Shown one piece after another: positions 34,791 through 46,370 of a DNA stretch of 64,000 nucleotides. Where the stretch lies: positions 70,720,633-70,784,632 of the forward strand of contig OY294068.1 of the NCBI GenBank assembly GCA_958510875.1. Direction: 5' to 3'. Positions within the stretch are counted from its first letter, which is position 1. Every line of letters starts with the position of its first letter. Origin of the DNA: Endomychus coccineus. Taxonomy: Eukaryota > Arthropoda > Insecta > Coleoptera > Endomychidae. The translations under genes were made by a program, and so were the position numbers. Under the pieces are notes generated by a model. It was not told where the DNA came from. It ran no database searches and worked only from the letters and a program-made list of their open reading frames with translations.

Positions 34791-35219
34791 TTCTATCTAG
34801 GTACCAACGAATTCGGATATACTAGAATAAGCTAAAGTCATTTTTGAGTATCGCCTCACCATAATGTCATCTAGCTTCCCAGCAATCGTGTGGAGAAATA
34901 AAGATTGAATAGAGAGATCTCCGATATTGGCACTCGTAATTCGCCGCCGCTAATCGTGTACCTACTGTCAAGAAAAGTGACATTTATTTGAAAGTGTAGT
35001 TAACGAGTTCCGATCAACTTAACCTGTCAAATCTTTGAGTGAGTTTGGTGATACAGTTCTTTGTTCTTTCTACTTTCTAGAAAATTCAAGAAGCTAACGA
35101 CTTAATAGTGTTCTAGAATTGTGAATTTTCTTTACTTTTAGTACTTTGCATCGTTTAGGTACCTATTTGTTAATCGAAATATAAAGTGTTAGGCAGTGTT
35201 GTTTTGTATATAAGTCAGT

Positions 35220-36262
35220 ATGGGGAAATATTGCATTGTATGCAGAATGCATTATGCTAAAGAAAATGAAAAAAGGAGATATTATAAGTGAGTATCACCT
35301 TAATCAATAATAATGTTTATATAAGTTAATTTCATTAGCAAGGAGGGCACAACAAAGCAATTGAGGGGCTTGGAAAAATTGTATCAAGAAGTGTAGTTAG
35401 TAATATTGTGAGATTTCCAGTTTGTGGCTCATTCTAAATATAATTTTACATAATTTCTACTGGCTAGCAAGAAGTCTGTATATATTTTCGTGGTCTGCTT
35501 CAGGAAACATTCACATAATATCACTATTACATTTTATTCTATCTCCCAATTGTGCCTACATTTACTATGCCAATAAAATTTTTAGCGTTTATTGTTATAT
35601 ACTGTATAGTAGAACATTTTTATGTTTTAATCAATATTACAATCTTATAGCATAAAGTTATGCCAGTACTCGTGATTCATTTGCTTGATTTTTGTTAGAT
35701 TTCCATCAAACCAAGCATCAAAGGAAATATGGTGCAACAGCTTGGCATTAGATGTCGAAGCAGTAAAAAGATCACATTTGGTATGTTCTGACCATTTTTC
35801 TGAAAATGACTTTGTAACTAGGCCAGGCGGCAGGAAAGACCTTAAAGGTGGTGCTACACCAGCATTTGCCAGTACAAGTCGCCTACTTATTTACCCTGAG
35901 TAAGTAATTCCAGATATGTTGGGATGGAACATGGTAGTAATAATTGCAAACTGTTTCAGACATGATGAAGATGACAAAGAGAATATTGATGTTTCAGCAC
36001 CTAAAAGGTAAACTGTTTAATTAAGAGCATATAAGTTTTACTAATATATGGTTTTATTTATTTTAGAGCAAAACTTTCAGAAAGTGAATATGCGTCAACA
36101 TCTATGACCAAAAGCAGCGGTTGGTTTGCACCAGCTAATGAGGATATCATAGTTAGTAGTAATGAGGAGCCCTCAATCGAATCAGTTTCCGTTTCAACTA
36201 CTACTACATTTCAACAGCCACTGCAGCCTTCCCCAAAATATACAAAATACTTTCTCACATAA
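35220..36262 (+). CDS. THAP-domain protein, intact four-exon gene, no transposase domain
   Basis: Exons 35220-35287, 35699-35899, 35960-36007 and 36067-36262 join in frame to 170 codons and a stop. All introns are GT-AG with good donors (GTGAGT, GTAAGT, GTAAAC). Residues 1-80 form a THAP zinc finger: C5-x2-C8, P25, W34, C52-x2-H55, F56, then GGATPAFAS at the usual AVPTIF position. THAP fingers bind DNA; in P elements they recognise sites near the element ends. Residues 90-170 are acidic and Ser/Thr-rich (HDEDDKENIDVSAPKR), without a leucine zipper, GTP-binding or catalytic region. AATAAA signals follow the stop at about 36260 and 36285. It lies within unit 1 of the P-like element, so it could act as a truncated binding protein or repressor (inference), like short P-element products. 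An undamaged frame across four exons suggests youth or selection. Confidence 0.8.
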
Positions 36263-37231
36263 ATAAATTGATAATTTTTTATTTAAATAAAACGTTTACA
36301 ATTTTACTAAAACTTTTCTTCCTTGTATGTTCCCCATTCATATTGTTAGTTATATACCATCTTACATCGTGAAATCAAGAAAATCAACGCATATTTTGCT
36401 CCCACCTCATAGTCCGATTATTGCAAATGCTTACTGACAATACGGATGAAATAAAAGCAGAAATGCTGTAGTGGCGATATACCTACTGTACTTTAATATC
36501 AGTAGACAGAATAGCATAAAAGTATATAATCATGTTAAACATCTTTCGGAAGTTTTTGTTCATGAAATTTTCGATATAGGGCCCAACAATGGATTTTGTA
36601 TGAATATACTTATACAGATATGATTTGAAACCAAATTATAAGTTGATGTAGTGGTGAAAAAAGTGAAACTATTATTGTATTGCAATATAAATTAAATAAT
36701 TGTGATCTAATAATGTCCTCGATAGAAACAAATGTTTTCACTGGTTAAGAATATATAAAAATATACTTAATTGCCCAGATGTAGATGAACAAAGTAATAA
36801 GCAGCTCATAGTCTGCGCTTCAATATAGTTACTTGCACGCACACATAAATCGGTGAATGGCAATCACCAAAAGAAGAAACGACCATACTATTATACAAAT
36901 GTGGTCAGTATCGAATCAGTTTAATTGCCAAAATACCAGTCTTTTTCTGTAAAACATGGAAGAAATCCACATTTGTCATTAACATTCTTCTATGTCTACA
37001 GCTACACTGTTAATATTGGTTATAAAGTTTTTATTTTTGATGTTTTAACAGTTTAAAAAATACCTTACTGCTTTATAAATAGTACGCCCGTGGCGTGGGG
37101 TACCCTGGAAATCTGTTTAAAATACCCTATACAATACACGCCTATGCCGTGGGGTACTATTCCTCTATCCGTACTGGATTTCTACACGTCATGTTGGCGA
37201 TACAAAATTCCGTAGTTACGAATAGACTGAC
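36263..37231. other. Non-coding 3' part of P-like unit 1
   Basis: 36263-36775 is unique AT-rich sequence. 36780-37231 is repeated almost exactly in unit 2 (41073-41530), including GTACGCCCGTGGCGTGGGGT and CATGTTGGCGATACAAAA. These would be the right subterminal region of the transposon. Confidence 0.6.
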
Positions 37232-38941
37232 CAACGAATTCGGATATACTAGAATAAGCTAAAGTAATTTTTGAGTATCGCCAACATGTCTCTCTCCCAC
37301 CATACTGTCATCTAGCTTCCCAGCAATCGTGTGGAGAAATAAAGATTGAATAGAGAGATCTCCGATATTGGCACTCGTAATTCGCCGCCGCTAATCGTGT
37401 ACCTACACAGTAAAAAATCGAAGCGAAATTTGACACCAAAATAACACCACGCGTGGTCCAGATTTATCCACACCAATTTGGTGTAAAATCAACACCATAT
37501 AAGCAGTGTTCAATTGACATTCAGCGGTGAATATATTTACACCAGTAATTGTTCAAATTTGAAATTCTGAAGTGTTAATTTGACTCCGAGGAGGTGTAAA
37601 AACATAACTTTTGCGGTGTATGAAGAGCACCTTATGGTGCATTTTTTTCACCAGATATAATGTGAATTCTACGTTCACGGTGTCGATTTTTAACACCAAA
37701 CAGAGTACACAACTATTAAAAATGATAAATCTTACACTATCAATTATTTATATTTTACACCATATGGAGTATGGAACTCATCTTAGATGGTCGATTCAAC
37801 ACTGATGAAAGTTCGAATTTTTGACACCAAATAGAGTGTGTAACTCATCTCTTGTGGTCATTTTAACACCAAAAATTGCTATAAATGTATACACCAAATG
37901 GAGTGGCGACATATTATAGTTGCTAAATTGGTACCAATAATATTTTCTTCATTTATTTACTAGTTCAATCATATGTGACAAGAATGAAAAACTAAATGTA
38001 AGCTGAAAATAAGTTCATATTTTTGTACCAAAATGATCATTTCAGTTGTGAAACAAATTGATATTGAATTTCACACAAGCAAATTTTTTTTAGCTCAAGT
38101 TACGTTATCAAAATAACAAATCAATTATGGTGTAATACAATAACATTTCTCGAGAAAAAAAATTATGAAAGGTTATTAGATTCAGTAAACCACAATTTTT
38201 GAGATTGGCGGGACATTTTCTATATTGGAGTAGAGAGGACTAAATATATAAAGAGACCACAAAAGTATTCAGAATCATATCATTGTCACTCTTATGTTTC
38301 TTCAAAACCTACTTTAGGCTTTTCGCCATTAGATTGCGATAGCAGCTAAGAACTCATGATCTGATTATTTTTGTGGACTTCAAAATTTGATCAGTTTAAA
38401 AATAGCAAAGAATAATGTAACTTATATATAAATATCTTTTATTTTTGAATAGTTACACAAAAAAATGTTAATATAATATTTTACCTATTTAGAAGCGAAA
38501 TAATAAGATATCTTATTTAAATTTCAAAATACATTATTGAAACGTAGGAATATTTTAGAACATAAGTGCTATTATTTACAAAAAAAACAGCCTGTTACAT
38601 AGTTACAGGAGTTTTAGAAACGGTTATAGATATAGCATCGGTTAAATGGGTACACAGTTACATAATTTAGGCTTCCTAGGCTTTCGAAATACATTCTTGC
38701 GTACTTTTCTATCTGTTCTTTTATTTTTTAAGATTAGAATCCACAACATCTAGCATTGCTAGATGAACCCACATATTTATACTATTGCACCACTTCCAGA
38801 TGTACATATTTTTCAATAAATCAAAAAGGTTATGAAGGTCTGATTTTCGGAAAATAAATAATTTGTTATATTCATTACTTCTACGAGTTAAGAGATTCAG
38901 TTTACCAATGAATTAATTGAATAATTTATGTTCATTCGGTG

Positions 38942-40465
38942 TCAGTTCTCCACGCATTCAATTATTTTGAATTTAAATCCTTTCTCCGCCTGCTCCAGGA
39001 GGTTTGAAAATTCGTCCTCATCAATGAGACAGCAAGTCTCACCAGTCCCTTCATATTCGGATACAGCTGTTTCTTCTGATTTGGAGAGGTTCATGGCAAA
39101 TTTTTCAAGACCTGAAAATGAAGATGACAGTGCCCAATAATATGATAAATATCTCAATAAATGGTTTTGCAAGAAAATTTTTGCTTATAAAAACAAACAT
39201 GAATGAAATAAATAACTTGGACTGATTTCTCCCCAAGTGAACCGACTTAGGTTATCTTTCAGAAGGTCTCGCCAGTGTGCATGTGCTGCAATACCCAAGA
39301 TTACCGTCCAGTTTCGAACTTCGCTACTGCAATTTGGAGTACCTTAGTCAGACGGCTTATTACCAACGCCAATCGGCATTGCCTCAACAAATGTCAATGT
39401 CGATTGGCGTTGGTAACAAGGCCACTCGGGTTCGATTTCTAGTGAGATCTCATTTTATATTTCTCAAACCTCCTTTCATTAAAAATGGTTGATTCAAGAC
39501 AAGAAGTGAATCTAGGCCGAGTTAGGTTAAGTGTTTCAATAATTGATAGTTAGGTTATGGTACAGTGACTATAAAAAATATTGGTGTAAACAGTTCAAAC
39601 TGCAATGTTTCGGCAAATAATTCAGCTCAATTGTTCTGTGCAAAGACAAAACAACCTGAAAAGTTTTGCACCATATACCACTTTCACCACAGTATATTAT
39701 ACTGTGCTTTGACTGTTTACTTTGTTCAATTTATAGTTGTTCTGTATTTCATGTGCACATATTGTTCATGTGCATATTATTTATACGATTTATATTTTCT
39801 TCTAGAAAAGTAATGTATGGTGATTAACATTTGATTAATAAATGGAGGATTATTGATTTTGAGGTCTTTGTTTCCCTGTTAAGTATTTATTTACATTTTG
39901 TCAAAACTGTCAACACCCATAACCCCATTAGATACAAGAGGCTTTAGTACTGAACAACTGTATTGTCTATGTAGAAAAGACAAATGAGTTGCCTTATTTG
40001 CTGGAACATGGTGGAACCAATAAAATCGGACAGCTGTTGTCACCACTGTATTTCATAGTAGTTATATAGAATTAGGCAAAACGGTTTCGTACGTAAAAGC
40101 TCGTAGCCACAGCAACACTGAAGTGGACGGCTCGTTATCTTTCATCTTCTCAATCATCCTCTCTCAATTTCTAATTTCTTATTCTATTTAGCATTAGCAA
40201 CCACAATTTTTTGGTACCATTTGTTTTAATAGAACAAGATCCTAACTGCGCATGATCACAAACCAAATTTCCAAGTTGTAACCCAATAGCGAATTCGTGT
40301 ATGTCGTGTATATAATATGAAAATATACATGCCAAGGATTTCGTTATGACACAATTCAGATGTACATAGATGTGCATATACCTACCTAAGTATAAAAATT
40401 ATGAATATGAAACTCTTACCTTTCAGAATGATGTCTTTATATTCCTTATTTTTGTCCAAACACAT
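38942..40465 (-). CDS. Candidate two-exon gene, 71 residues, inside the ACACC element
   Basis: Minus strand exon 1 (40420-40465) starts MCLDKNKEYKDIILK and ends at G|GTAAGA. Exon 2 (38942-39111) begins after TCTTCATTTTCAG and, completing a Gly codon, reads LEKFAMNLSKSEETAVSEYE, then CCLIDEDEFSNLLEQAEKGF and ends KFKIIECVEN. Phases agree and the product is strongly acidic. I recognise no domain. An in-frame stop directly precedes the ATG. It could be cargo carried by the transposon or a fragment of its own gene. No transcript evidence; splicing is inferred. Confidence 0.35.
39360..39416. repeat. Short hairpin with 22-bp arms
   Basis: TTACCAACGCCAATCGGCAT at 39360 and the inverse ATGTCGATTGGCGTTGGTAA ending 39416, one mismatch, loop of about 13 bases. 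Confidence 0.75.
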
Positions 40466-41523
40466 TCACTTTTGGAGGTTATGGGATTCAACTTTGATAA
40501 AAAGCGACGTTATTTCACTTCACTCTATCGACTAAGAGCAAGATACTGATAAAGGCACGTAAACAACTAACCTGATCAATATTCAATGTGTCTACTGTGA
40601 AAAAGTCAGTACACATGCAATGAAAAATTTTTCAACAGCAAAATGGCGGATATGACTATGTACGACACAAGGCCAATGCGGGAGGAACTGACTGAACTGA
40701 GCTCGTAAAATAGTGAGCTGATCGGTCGATAGGTGCTGTTTTAACCATTTGCGAATTCAATACAAATCCATACAGTGTATTATCGAAGTTAAGTTTAGGT
40801 AGGTGTTGAAACGGAGTTTTTCTAGTAGAGTAATTTTGACGGGTTCAGCACTTAACACCATATAGTGAAGAATGCTTACACCACAATAGGGTGTGAAAGT
40901 TTACACCGGTCAAATTTTTTACTGTGTACTGTCAAGAAAAGTGACATTTATTTGGAAGTGTAGTTAACGAGTTCCGATCAACTTAACCTGTCAAATCTTT
41001 GAGTGATTTTGGTGATACAGTTCTTTGTTCTTTCTACTTTCTAGAAAATTCAAGAAGCTAACGACTCAATAGATGTAGATGAACAAAGTAATAAGCAGCT
41101 CATAGTCTGCGCTTCAATATAGTTACTTGCACGCACACATAAATCGGTGAATGGCAATCACCAAAAGAAGAAACGACCATACTATTATACAAATGTGGTC
41201 AGTAAGTGAATCAGTTTAATTGCCAAAATACCAGTCTTTTTCTGTAAAACATGGAAGAAACCCACATTTGTCATTAACATTCTTCTATGTCTACAGCTAC
41301 ACTGTTAATATTGGTTATAAAGTCTTTATTTTTGATGTTTTAACAGTTTAAAGAAAACTTACCTTACTGCCTTATAAATAGTACGCCCGTGGCGTGGGGT
41401 ACCCTGGAAATCTGTTTAAAATACCCCATACAATACACGCCTATGCCGTGGGGTACTATTCCTCTATCCGTACTGGATTTCTACACGTCATGTTGGCGAT
41501 ACAAAATTTCCTAGTTACGAATA

Positions 41524-41624
41524 GACTGACTAACTCTAGTATATCCGAATTCGTTGAGACTGACTAACTCTAGTATATCCGAATTCGTTGAGACTGACTA
41601 ACTCTAGTATATCCGAATTCGTTG
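41524..41624. repeat. Triplicated right terminus of the P-like element, 34-bp unit
   Basis: GACTGACTAACTCTAGTATA then TCCGAATTCGTTGA occurs three times head to tail; only the last abuts the target duplication CTAGGTAC. Confidence 0.9.
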
Positions 41625-41632
41625 CTAGGTAC

Positions 41633-42344
41633 CATTGTGAAGTTTGTGATTATTCGTATTCAATCTATCAGGATGAGGGCGCAATTACTAACATTTAACA
41701 TATTAAATAACTTCACCTGCACAAAGATTTTTTGATCAATTAATCAATTAAAACGTTTCTTTTCATAATGTATTTAAACAACATTCAAGCTACAAATATA
41801 TGAAAATCTGAGGAATTTATAGAGAAAAGGATATAACAACATATATGTAACCGTAAATACGCAAAAGTTGATAATTTATTCAATTTACAAACTTAATCTC
41901 AACATTTTCAACCAAAAACATGTATTTTTGAAATATTTCCCGATGGAATTTTTGATGTCCGTAACCGTTTTTTTTTATATTTAGAGGTAACTACAGGTAA
42001 ATATGTTACTAAAAGAAAATTTCAAAATCATCAATTTTTAATAGAAGCCCGTACACTCTACTATTACCCAATTCTATTATAGACAAAGTCCAAGTTTCTA
42101 GAGTTGCAATCATATAGTGTGTTTTATTCATGGAGAAAAAACCTGTAAACGCTACTATTTATGATGCACTAATTTTTATTACTTCTCTCACTATATGTAG
42201 TGGAAAAGAATTATTGAATCGATCTAAAATAATTTTTTTTCGCGAAAATATACCGTATGAGTCTGCGACTCCATCTGAACTATTTTTGTGATGATGTCTG
42301 TGTGACGAAAAGTAACCGGAATTTAGCTCGTTACATAATGTGAT
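41633..42344. other. Unannotated AT-rich sequence
   Basis: No gene, repeat pair or element end supported between the P-like element and the mariner-like relic. Confidence 0.4.
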
Positions 42345-42900
42345 TTCTTATATTAGATATAACTTCCATTTTGGAATTGCGTAATCACTTATCATTTGTA
42401 AGTATAGTTTACCAGTAACAGTTACAAATATGTTCTCCCCGTTCTGTATTTCCTCAAGTAATGTTGAAATTTTGAAAACGGTGACTTTCTTGTCATTAAG
42501 ACTTTGCTGACCGATTTCACGTGGATTTGTTGTCCATATCCGACAGTTTTGAGTATTTACGCACGCCATCAGTATTAAGAGAAATGGGCCTCTAATGTCC
42601 ATAAAATACGGCCTAACCATTCGGGTTCAATTTACATCAGCTAATATTCGCATTTATAAATCATATCATAGCAAATTCTGCCACCTTCATTTCAAATAGC
42701 AATTGCAGTTTATGAGGATGCATTTGTAGAATTTTGCGTACAATTTTCCAAACAATGGTGTATGGCAAGCGTTTTGAAATCGCATCCACAATACTGATAG
42801 GGGATTGGCTAGGCTTTGATTTTGCCGAAGAATTTATGCAACTTGGACATCACTGATCCTTGGTCTTTATCTCGGCAGGTCAGTTACAGTTACCCTGTTC
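42345..42900 (-). pseudogene. Mariner-like transposase relic
   Basis: On the minus strand: VWKIVRKILQMHPHKLQLLF-like text (about 42765-42700, broken), then MACVNTQNCRIWTTNPREIG and NDKKVTVFK (about 42570-42470). These match the stretch between the helix-turn-helix and the first and second catalytic sites of Tc1/mariner transposases. No TIRs found. Heavily decayed. Confidence 0.45.
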
Positions 42901-43214
42901 TTGAAAATTTGCCATACAAATTACGCACGCTTTCATTTGACAGGGACCTGCTTTTGAAGCCACTTTCTTACTAAATCTTTGTAATCAAGCGGTGTAATTT
43001 CTATCTCATTCATTATAAAACTGCAGTAAACCAGTTTTTGTTTGCAGTCCATGTTAAAGTTTAATTTACAATTACGTGACTTTTATCTTGAGACCAATTC
43101 TCTAAATCGCTATGACTACGTTTGACCGTGGATTGGAAGAGTTAAGCTTTCAATCAACGGTTTGACACTTCTATCAATGGTTATCAATAAAACTGTTCTG
43201 CTGTACATAGATAT

Positions 43215-44351
43215 TAGTCGAGTCAATTTAGCAAAAAAGCTCGGAATTTTTTCCAAAGAGACCAATCAACTTATTTTTTTTTGCAAATCGTTCCTGGAAG
43301 GAGACTGAACGATATTGAACTTTAAGATCTAGTCGCTCGACCATTTTTCACCTGTTAAACCAGAAATTCGCCAATTTTCATGGGAAAATTTGATGTAAAA
43401 TTTGTAAAATTGGTAAGTATTGCCAAAATTGCCTGGAAAACTCTACTCGGGTGTTTTCGGGGTCGCTGATCACGATTCCGAAGTTAGATTTACCATTTTC
43501 GACCGCAGTATCTAGAAATTGGCCAATTATATGTCTGAAAAATAGCCAAATTTAATAATTTCGTAATTTTTCTTAAAAATGACTAACATTTTCACTCGGG
43601 GGTTTTCGAGGTCGCTGATCACGATTCTGAAGTTAGATTTACCATTTTCCACCGCGGTAGCTAGAAATTGGCCAATTTTATGTCAGAAAAATGGATAAAT
43701 TAGATAATTTCGTAATTTTTGTTGAAAATGGCTAGAAAATTTCACTCGGGAGTCATTTGATATTGGATATAAAACAAATGATTTACAGTCACGAATAAAT
43801 TCCCTGACTTTTGATAGCAGTGCCAATTTCAACAAAAATTACGAAATTATCTAATTTATTCATTTTTCTGACATAAAATTGGCCAATTTCTAGCTACCGC
43901 GGTGGAAAATGGTAAATCTAACTTCAGAATCGTGATCAGCGACCTCGAAAACCCCCGAGTGAAATCTTTTAGTCATTTTCAACAAAAATTACGAAATTAT
44001 TAAATTTGGCTATTTTTCAGACATATAATTGGCCAATTTCTAGATACTGCGGTCGAAAATGGTAAATCTAACTTCGGAATCGTGATCAGCGACCCCGAAA
44101 ATCCCCGAGTGGAGTTTTCCAGCCAATTTTGGCAATACTTACCAATTTTACAAATTTTAGAATAAATTTTCCCATGAAAATTGGCGAATTTCTGGTTTAA
44201 CAGGTGAAAAATGGTCGAGCGACTAGATCTTAAAAGTTCAATATCGTTCAGTCTTTGTCTAGGAACGATTTGCAAAAAAAAATAAGTTGATTGGTCTCTT
44301 TGGAAAAAATTCCGAGCTTTCACATTTTTAACGTCTAATTTGAGCCGACTA
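43215..44351. mobile_element. Foldback element 1, TAG...CTA ends, 3-bp TSD TAT
   Basis: Two arms of about 530 bp mirror each other almost perfectly around a short centre near 43760-43820. Each arm contains two tandem modules with GGTCGCTGATCACGATTC, GAAGTTAGATTTACCATTTT and AAATTGGCCAATT. Ends TAGTCGAGTCAA and inverse TGAGCCGACTA are flanked by TAT (43212-43214, 44352-44354). No coding capacity. It shares its core word with foldback 2 at 45379-46370. Confidence 0.85.
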
Positions 44352-44354
44352 TAT

Positions 44355-45174
44355 ACTGAAATCCAATCATTGAAGCTACTAGCTTAATCTCTTGAAATAT
44401 ACTCCTTATTTTATGATTACCCCATATTTTTCAATCATAAATTCAACCCATAGAACTTTCCGAAAACGAAAAACAAAAGGAGTGTGAGGGAAGTTGTCAG
44501 TTAATGTAATTGCTCTATATATTCGTACAAACAGGAAAGCTTCAACCGATACGTAATTCTGAAAATTAGAGGAAAAGATATTTCCTCGATTAAATATTTA
44601 TACAAATCAGTCACAAAATCAATTTTTATCAAAAGATAAAGATAATCTGTTTATACAAGAATAAACTGCGTGAATCACTTGCGTTTTGCTATAAACATAA
44701 AAATGAATGCAGAATATGCTTCAATAGTCAAATTTGAGGTTAAAATAGCTTGAAACCCATTAGTGACTGAATTATCTTATTTCCAAAATGTAAGTTAATT
44801 TTGGGTTTTCTTAAGTGTAGGAGTTTAAATGTTATATTCGTATAATTTTTTGAAGCTTCACTATTTAGAGAAAAGATGAGATCTTACCACATATGGCACA
44901 CCCTTGGGCACATCAGTACTGTAAGGTATCACGATTAAATATTTATTATTCTTTAAATTTCACAAAAAAAAATTATCTACGCTTATGATAATCAATGGAA
45001 CAATTTTTTCAATTAAACTTGCCCTATTTCACGTCGGATTCCATTGGACACCGATGGTGTGTGTATCCAAATTTAAACCTTTATCAAATTGGTCTTTATT
45101 TGTTCTTATTTTGACATTAACATTGTTAAGTTTTAGAAAATTAATGAAGCAAACCTGATGAGCTAAGGTCCCAG
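44355..45174. other. Unannotated AT-rich sequence
   Basis: No supportable feature between foldback 1 and the LINE remnant. Confidence 0.4.
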
Positions 45175-45378
45175 TTGTTTCAAGCATCATGTGAGGTGCA
45201 TTGCGCTGCACAAAACTTGCGTTTTCTATTCCTTGCCAAGAACCACTTTGAATCTCAACAGCTCCTCATAATCTACAAAGTACAGATTCGACCTGTCCTG
45301 GAGTACTGTTCACATGTTTGGAGTTCGGCTCCCAAACATACGCTGAAGCTCTTGGATTCTATCCAGAAGAGAGCTATT

Positions 45379-46370
45379 TAGTCCAGGCTATGAACCGAAA
45401 AAAAAAACATGTAAGTTTGAATCAAAAATTTTTTCTTGCATTAGCTTCAGGAGGTTTTCAGGATCATTCATACACCTTAAAACCTCTTGGGAACCCCAAC
45501 CCCACCCATTGGGGGCGGAAATGACCCAAAATCTCCAAGTCTTGAATTGTATTTTCTACAAAAAAAGGTATTTTGGCATTTCTAATGCACCAAGGAGGTT
45601 TTTTGGGTCACTGGTCACGAATCCGTAGCCACATTTACTTGCAATCCATCGTAGGGGTGGTAAAATTGACGAAATTGGGCCAATTTTGCACCCCTATATG
45701 TTATTTTGCAATTTACGTGTTTTAGGCATTTCTAATGCACCAACAAGGTTTTTTGGGTCGCTGATCACGAATCCGTAGCCACATTTACTTGCAATCCATC
45801 GTAGGGGTGGTAAAATTGACGAAATTGGCCAATTTTGCACCCCTATATGTTATTTTGCAATTTACGTGTTTTTGGGTCGCTGATCACAAATCCGTAGCCA
45901 GATTTAATTTTAAAATGCAAAAGTGATAAAAATTTTAGAATCGTGTCAAATTAGCCATTTTTGTAAATTTCCCACCCCTACGATGATATTCGAGTAAATC
46001 TGGCTTCGGAATCGTATTCAGCGACCCAAAATAACATATAGGGGTGCAAAATTGGCCTATTTTGTCGATTTTAACACCCCTACGATGGATTGCAATTAAA
46101 TCTGGCTACGGATTCGTGTTTAGCGACCCAAAAAACCTCCTAGGTGCACTCGAAATGCCAAAATACCTTTTTTTGTAGAAAATACAATTCTAGACTTGGA
46201 GAATTCGGGCCATTTTCGCCCCCAATGGGTGGGGTTAGGGTTCCCAAGAGGTTTTAAGGTGTATGAATGATCCTGAGAACCTCCTGAAGCTAATGCGAAA
46301 AAAAATGTTTGATTCGAACTTAAATGTTTTTTTTTATTATAGCTAAAATCCCGGTTCACAGCCTGGACTA
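45379..46370. mobile_element. Foldback element 2, TAG...CTA ends, 3-bp TSD ATT
   Basis: Arms of about 480 bp with ends TAGTCCAGGCTATGAACCG and the inverse ending CGGTTCACAGCCTGGACTA, flanked by ATT (45376-45378, 46371-46373). Inner modules carry GGTCGCTGATCACGAATCCG, CCATCGTAGGGGTGGTAAAA and CAATTTTGCACCCCTATATG, repeated twice in the left arm. Same architecture and the same GTCGCTGATCACGA core as foldback 1, with otherwise different sequence. Sits in LINE coding sequence. Confidence 0.85.

Larger units (their letters stand above)
37406..40926. mobile_element. 3.5-kb TA-flanked element with ACACC/GGTGT subterminal repeats
   Basis: Ends CACAGTAAAAAAT and ATTTTTTACTGTG, flanked by TA; unit 1 of the P-like element shows the empty site ...CCTACTGTC. 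The first 520 bases contain roughly twenty copies of ACACC or its inverse GGTGT, often as ACACCA-AT-TGGTGT style pairs, and the last 90 bases contain several more. Such clustering near the ends is typical of transposase-binding sites. The interior (37930-40830) has no recognisable transposase; a two-exon small gene may lie on the minus strand. The superfamily is uncertain beyond a TA target. Confidence 0.7.
34805..41624. mobile_element. Composite P-element-like transposon, 8-bp TSD CTAGGTAC
   Basis: Starts CAACGAATTCGGATATACTA at 34805 and ends with the inverse at 41624. Both sides carry the same 8 bases, CTAGGTAC (34797-34804 and 41625-41632). It consists of two head-to-tail units: unit 1 (34805-37231) with a THAP gene, and unit 2 (37232-41624), an internally deleted copy interrupted by another transposon. 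Unit 1 lacks its own right terminus: GACTGAC at 37230 runs directly into the CAACGAATTC of unit 2. An 8-bp duplication, CA-ended TIRs of about 23 bp and a THAP-domain gene point to the P superfamily; no transposase catalytic domain is present. Confidence 0.8.
37232..41624. mobile_element. P-like unit 2, internally deleted copy split by a nested element
   Basis: Left part 37232-37405 matches 34805-34975, and 40927-41072 matches the following unit 1 sequence up to CTAACGACTCAATAG; there it joins directly to ATGTAGATGAACAAAG, which in unit 1 lies about 1.7 kb further on (36784). The whole THAP gene is thus deleted. Unit 1 has an insertion-free version of the site where the nested element sits (CGTGTACCTACTGTCAAG). 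Confidence 0.85.

Noticed and set aside
35220..36262. Ordinary host THAP gene
   Set aside because: It lies between P-like termini with an 8-bp duplication, and the surrounding unit sequences recur in unit 2; element-borne origin is better supported, although domestication is possible.
43215..44351. 107-codon frame (44000-44323, minus) as a protein
   Set aside because: It lies wholly within one arm of a foldback and has no counterpart family.
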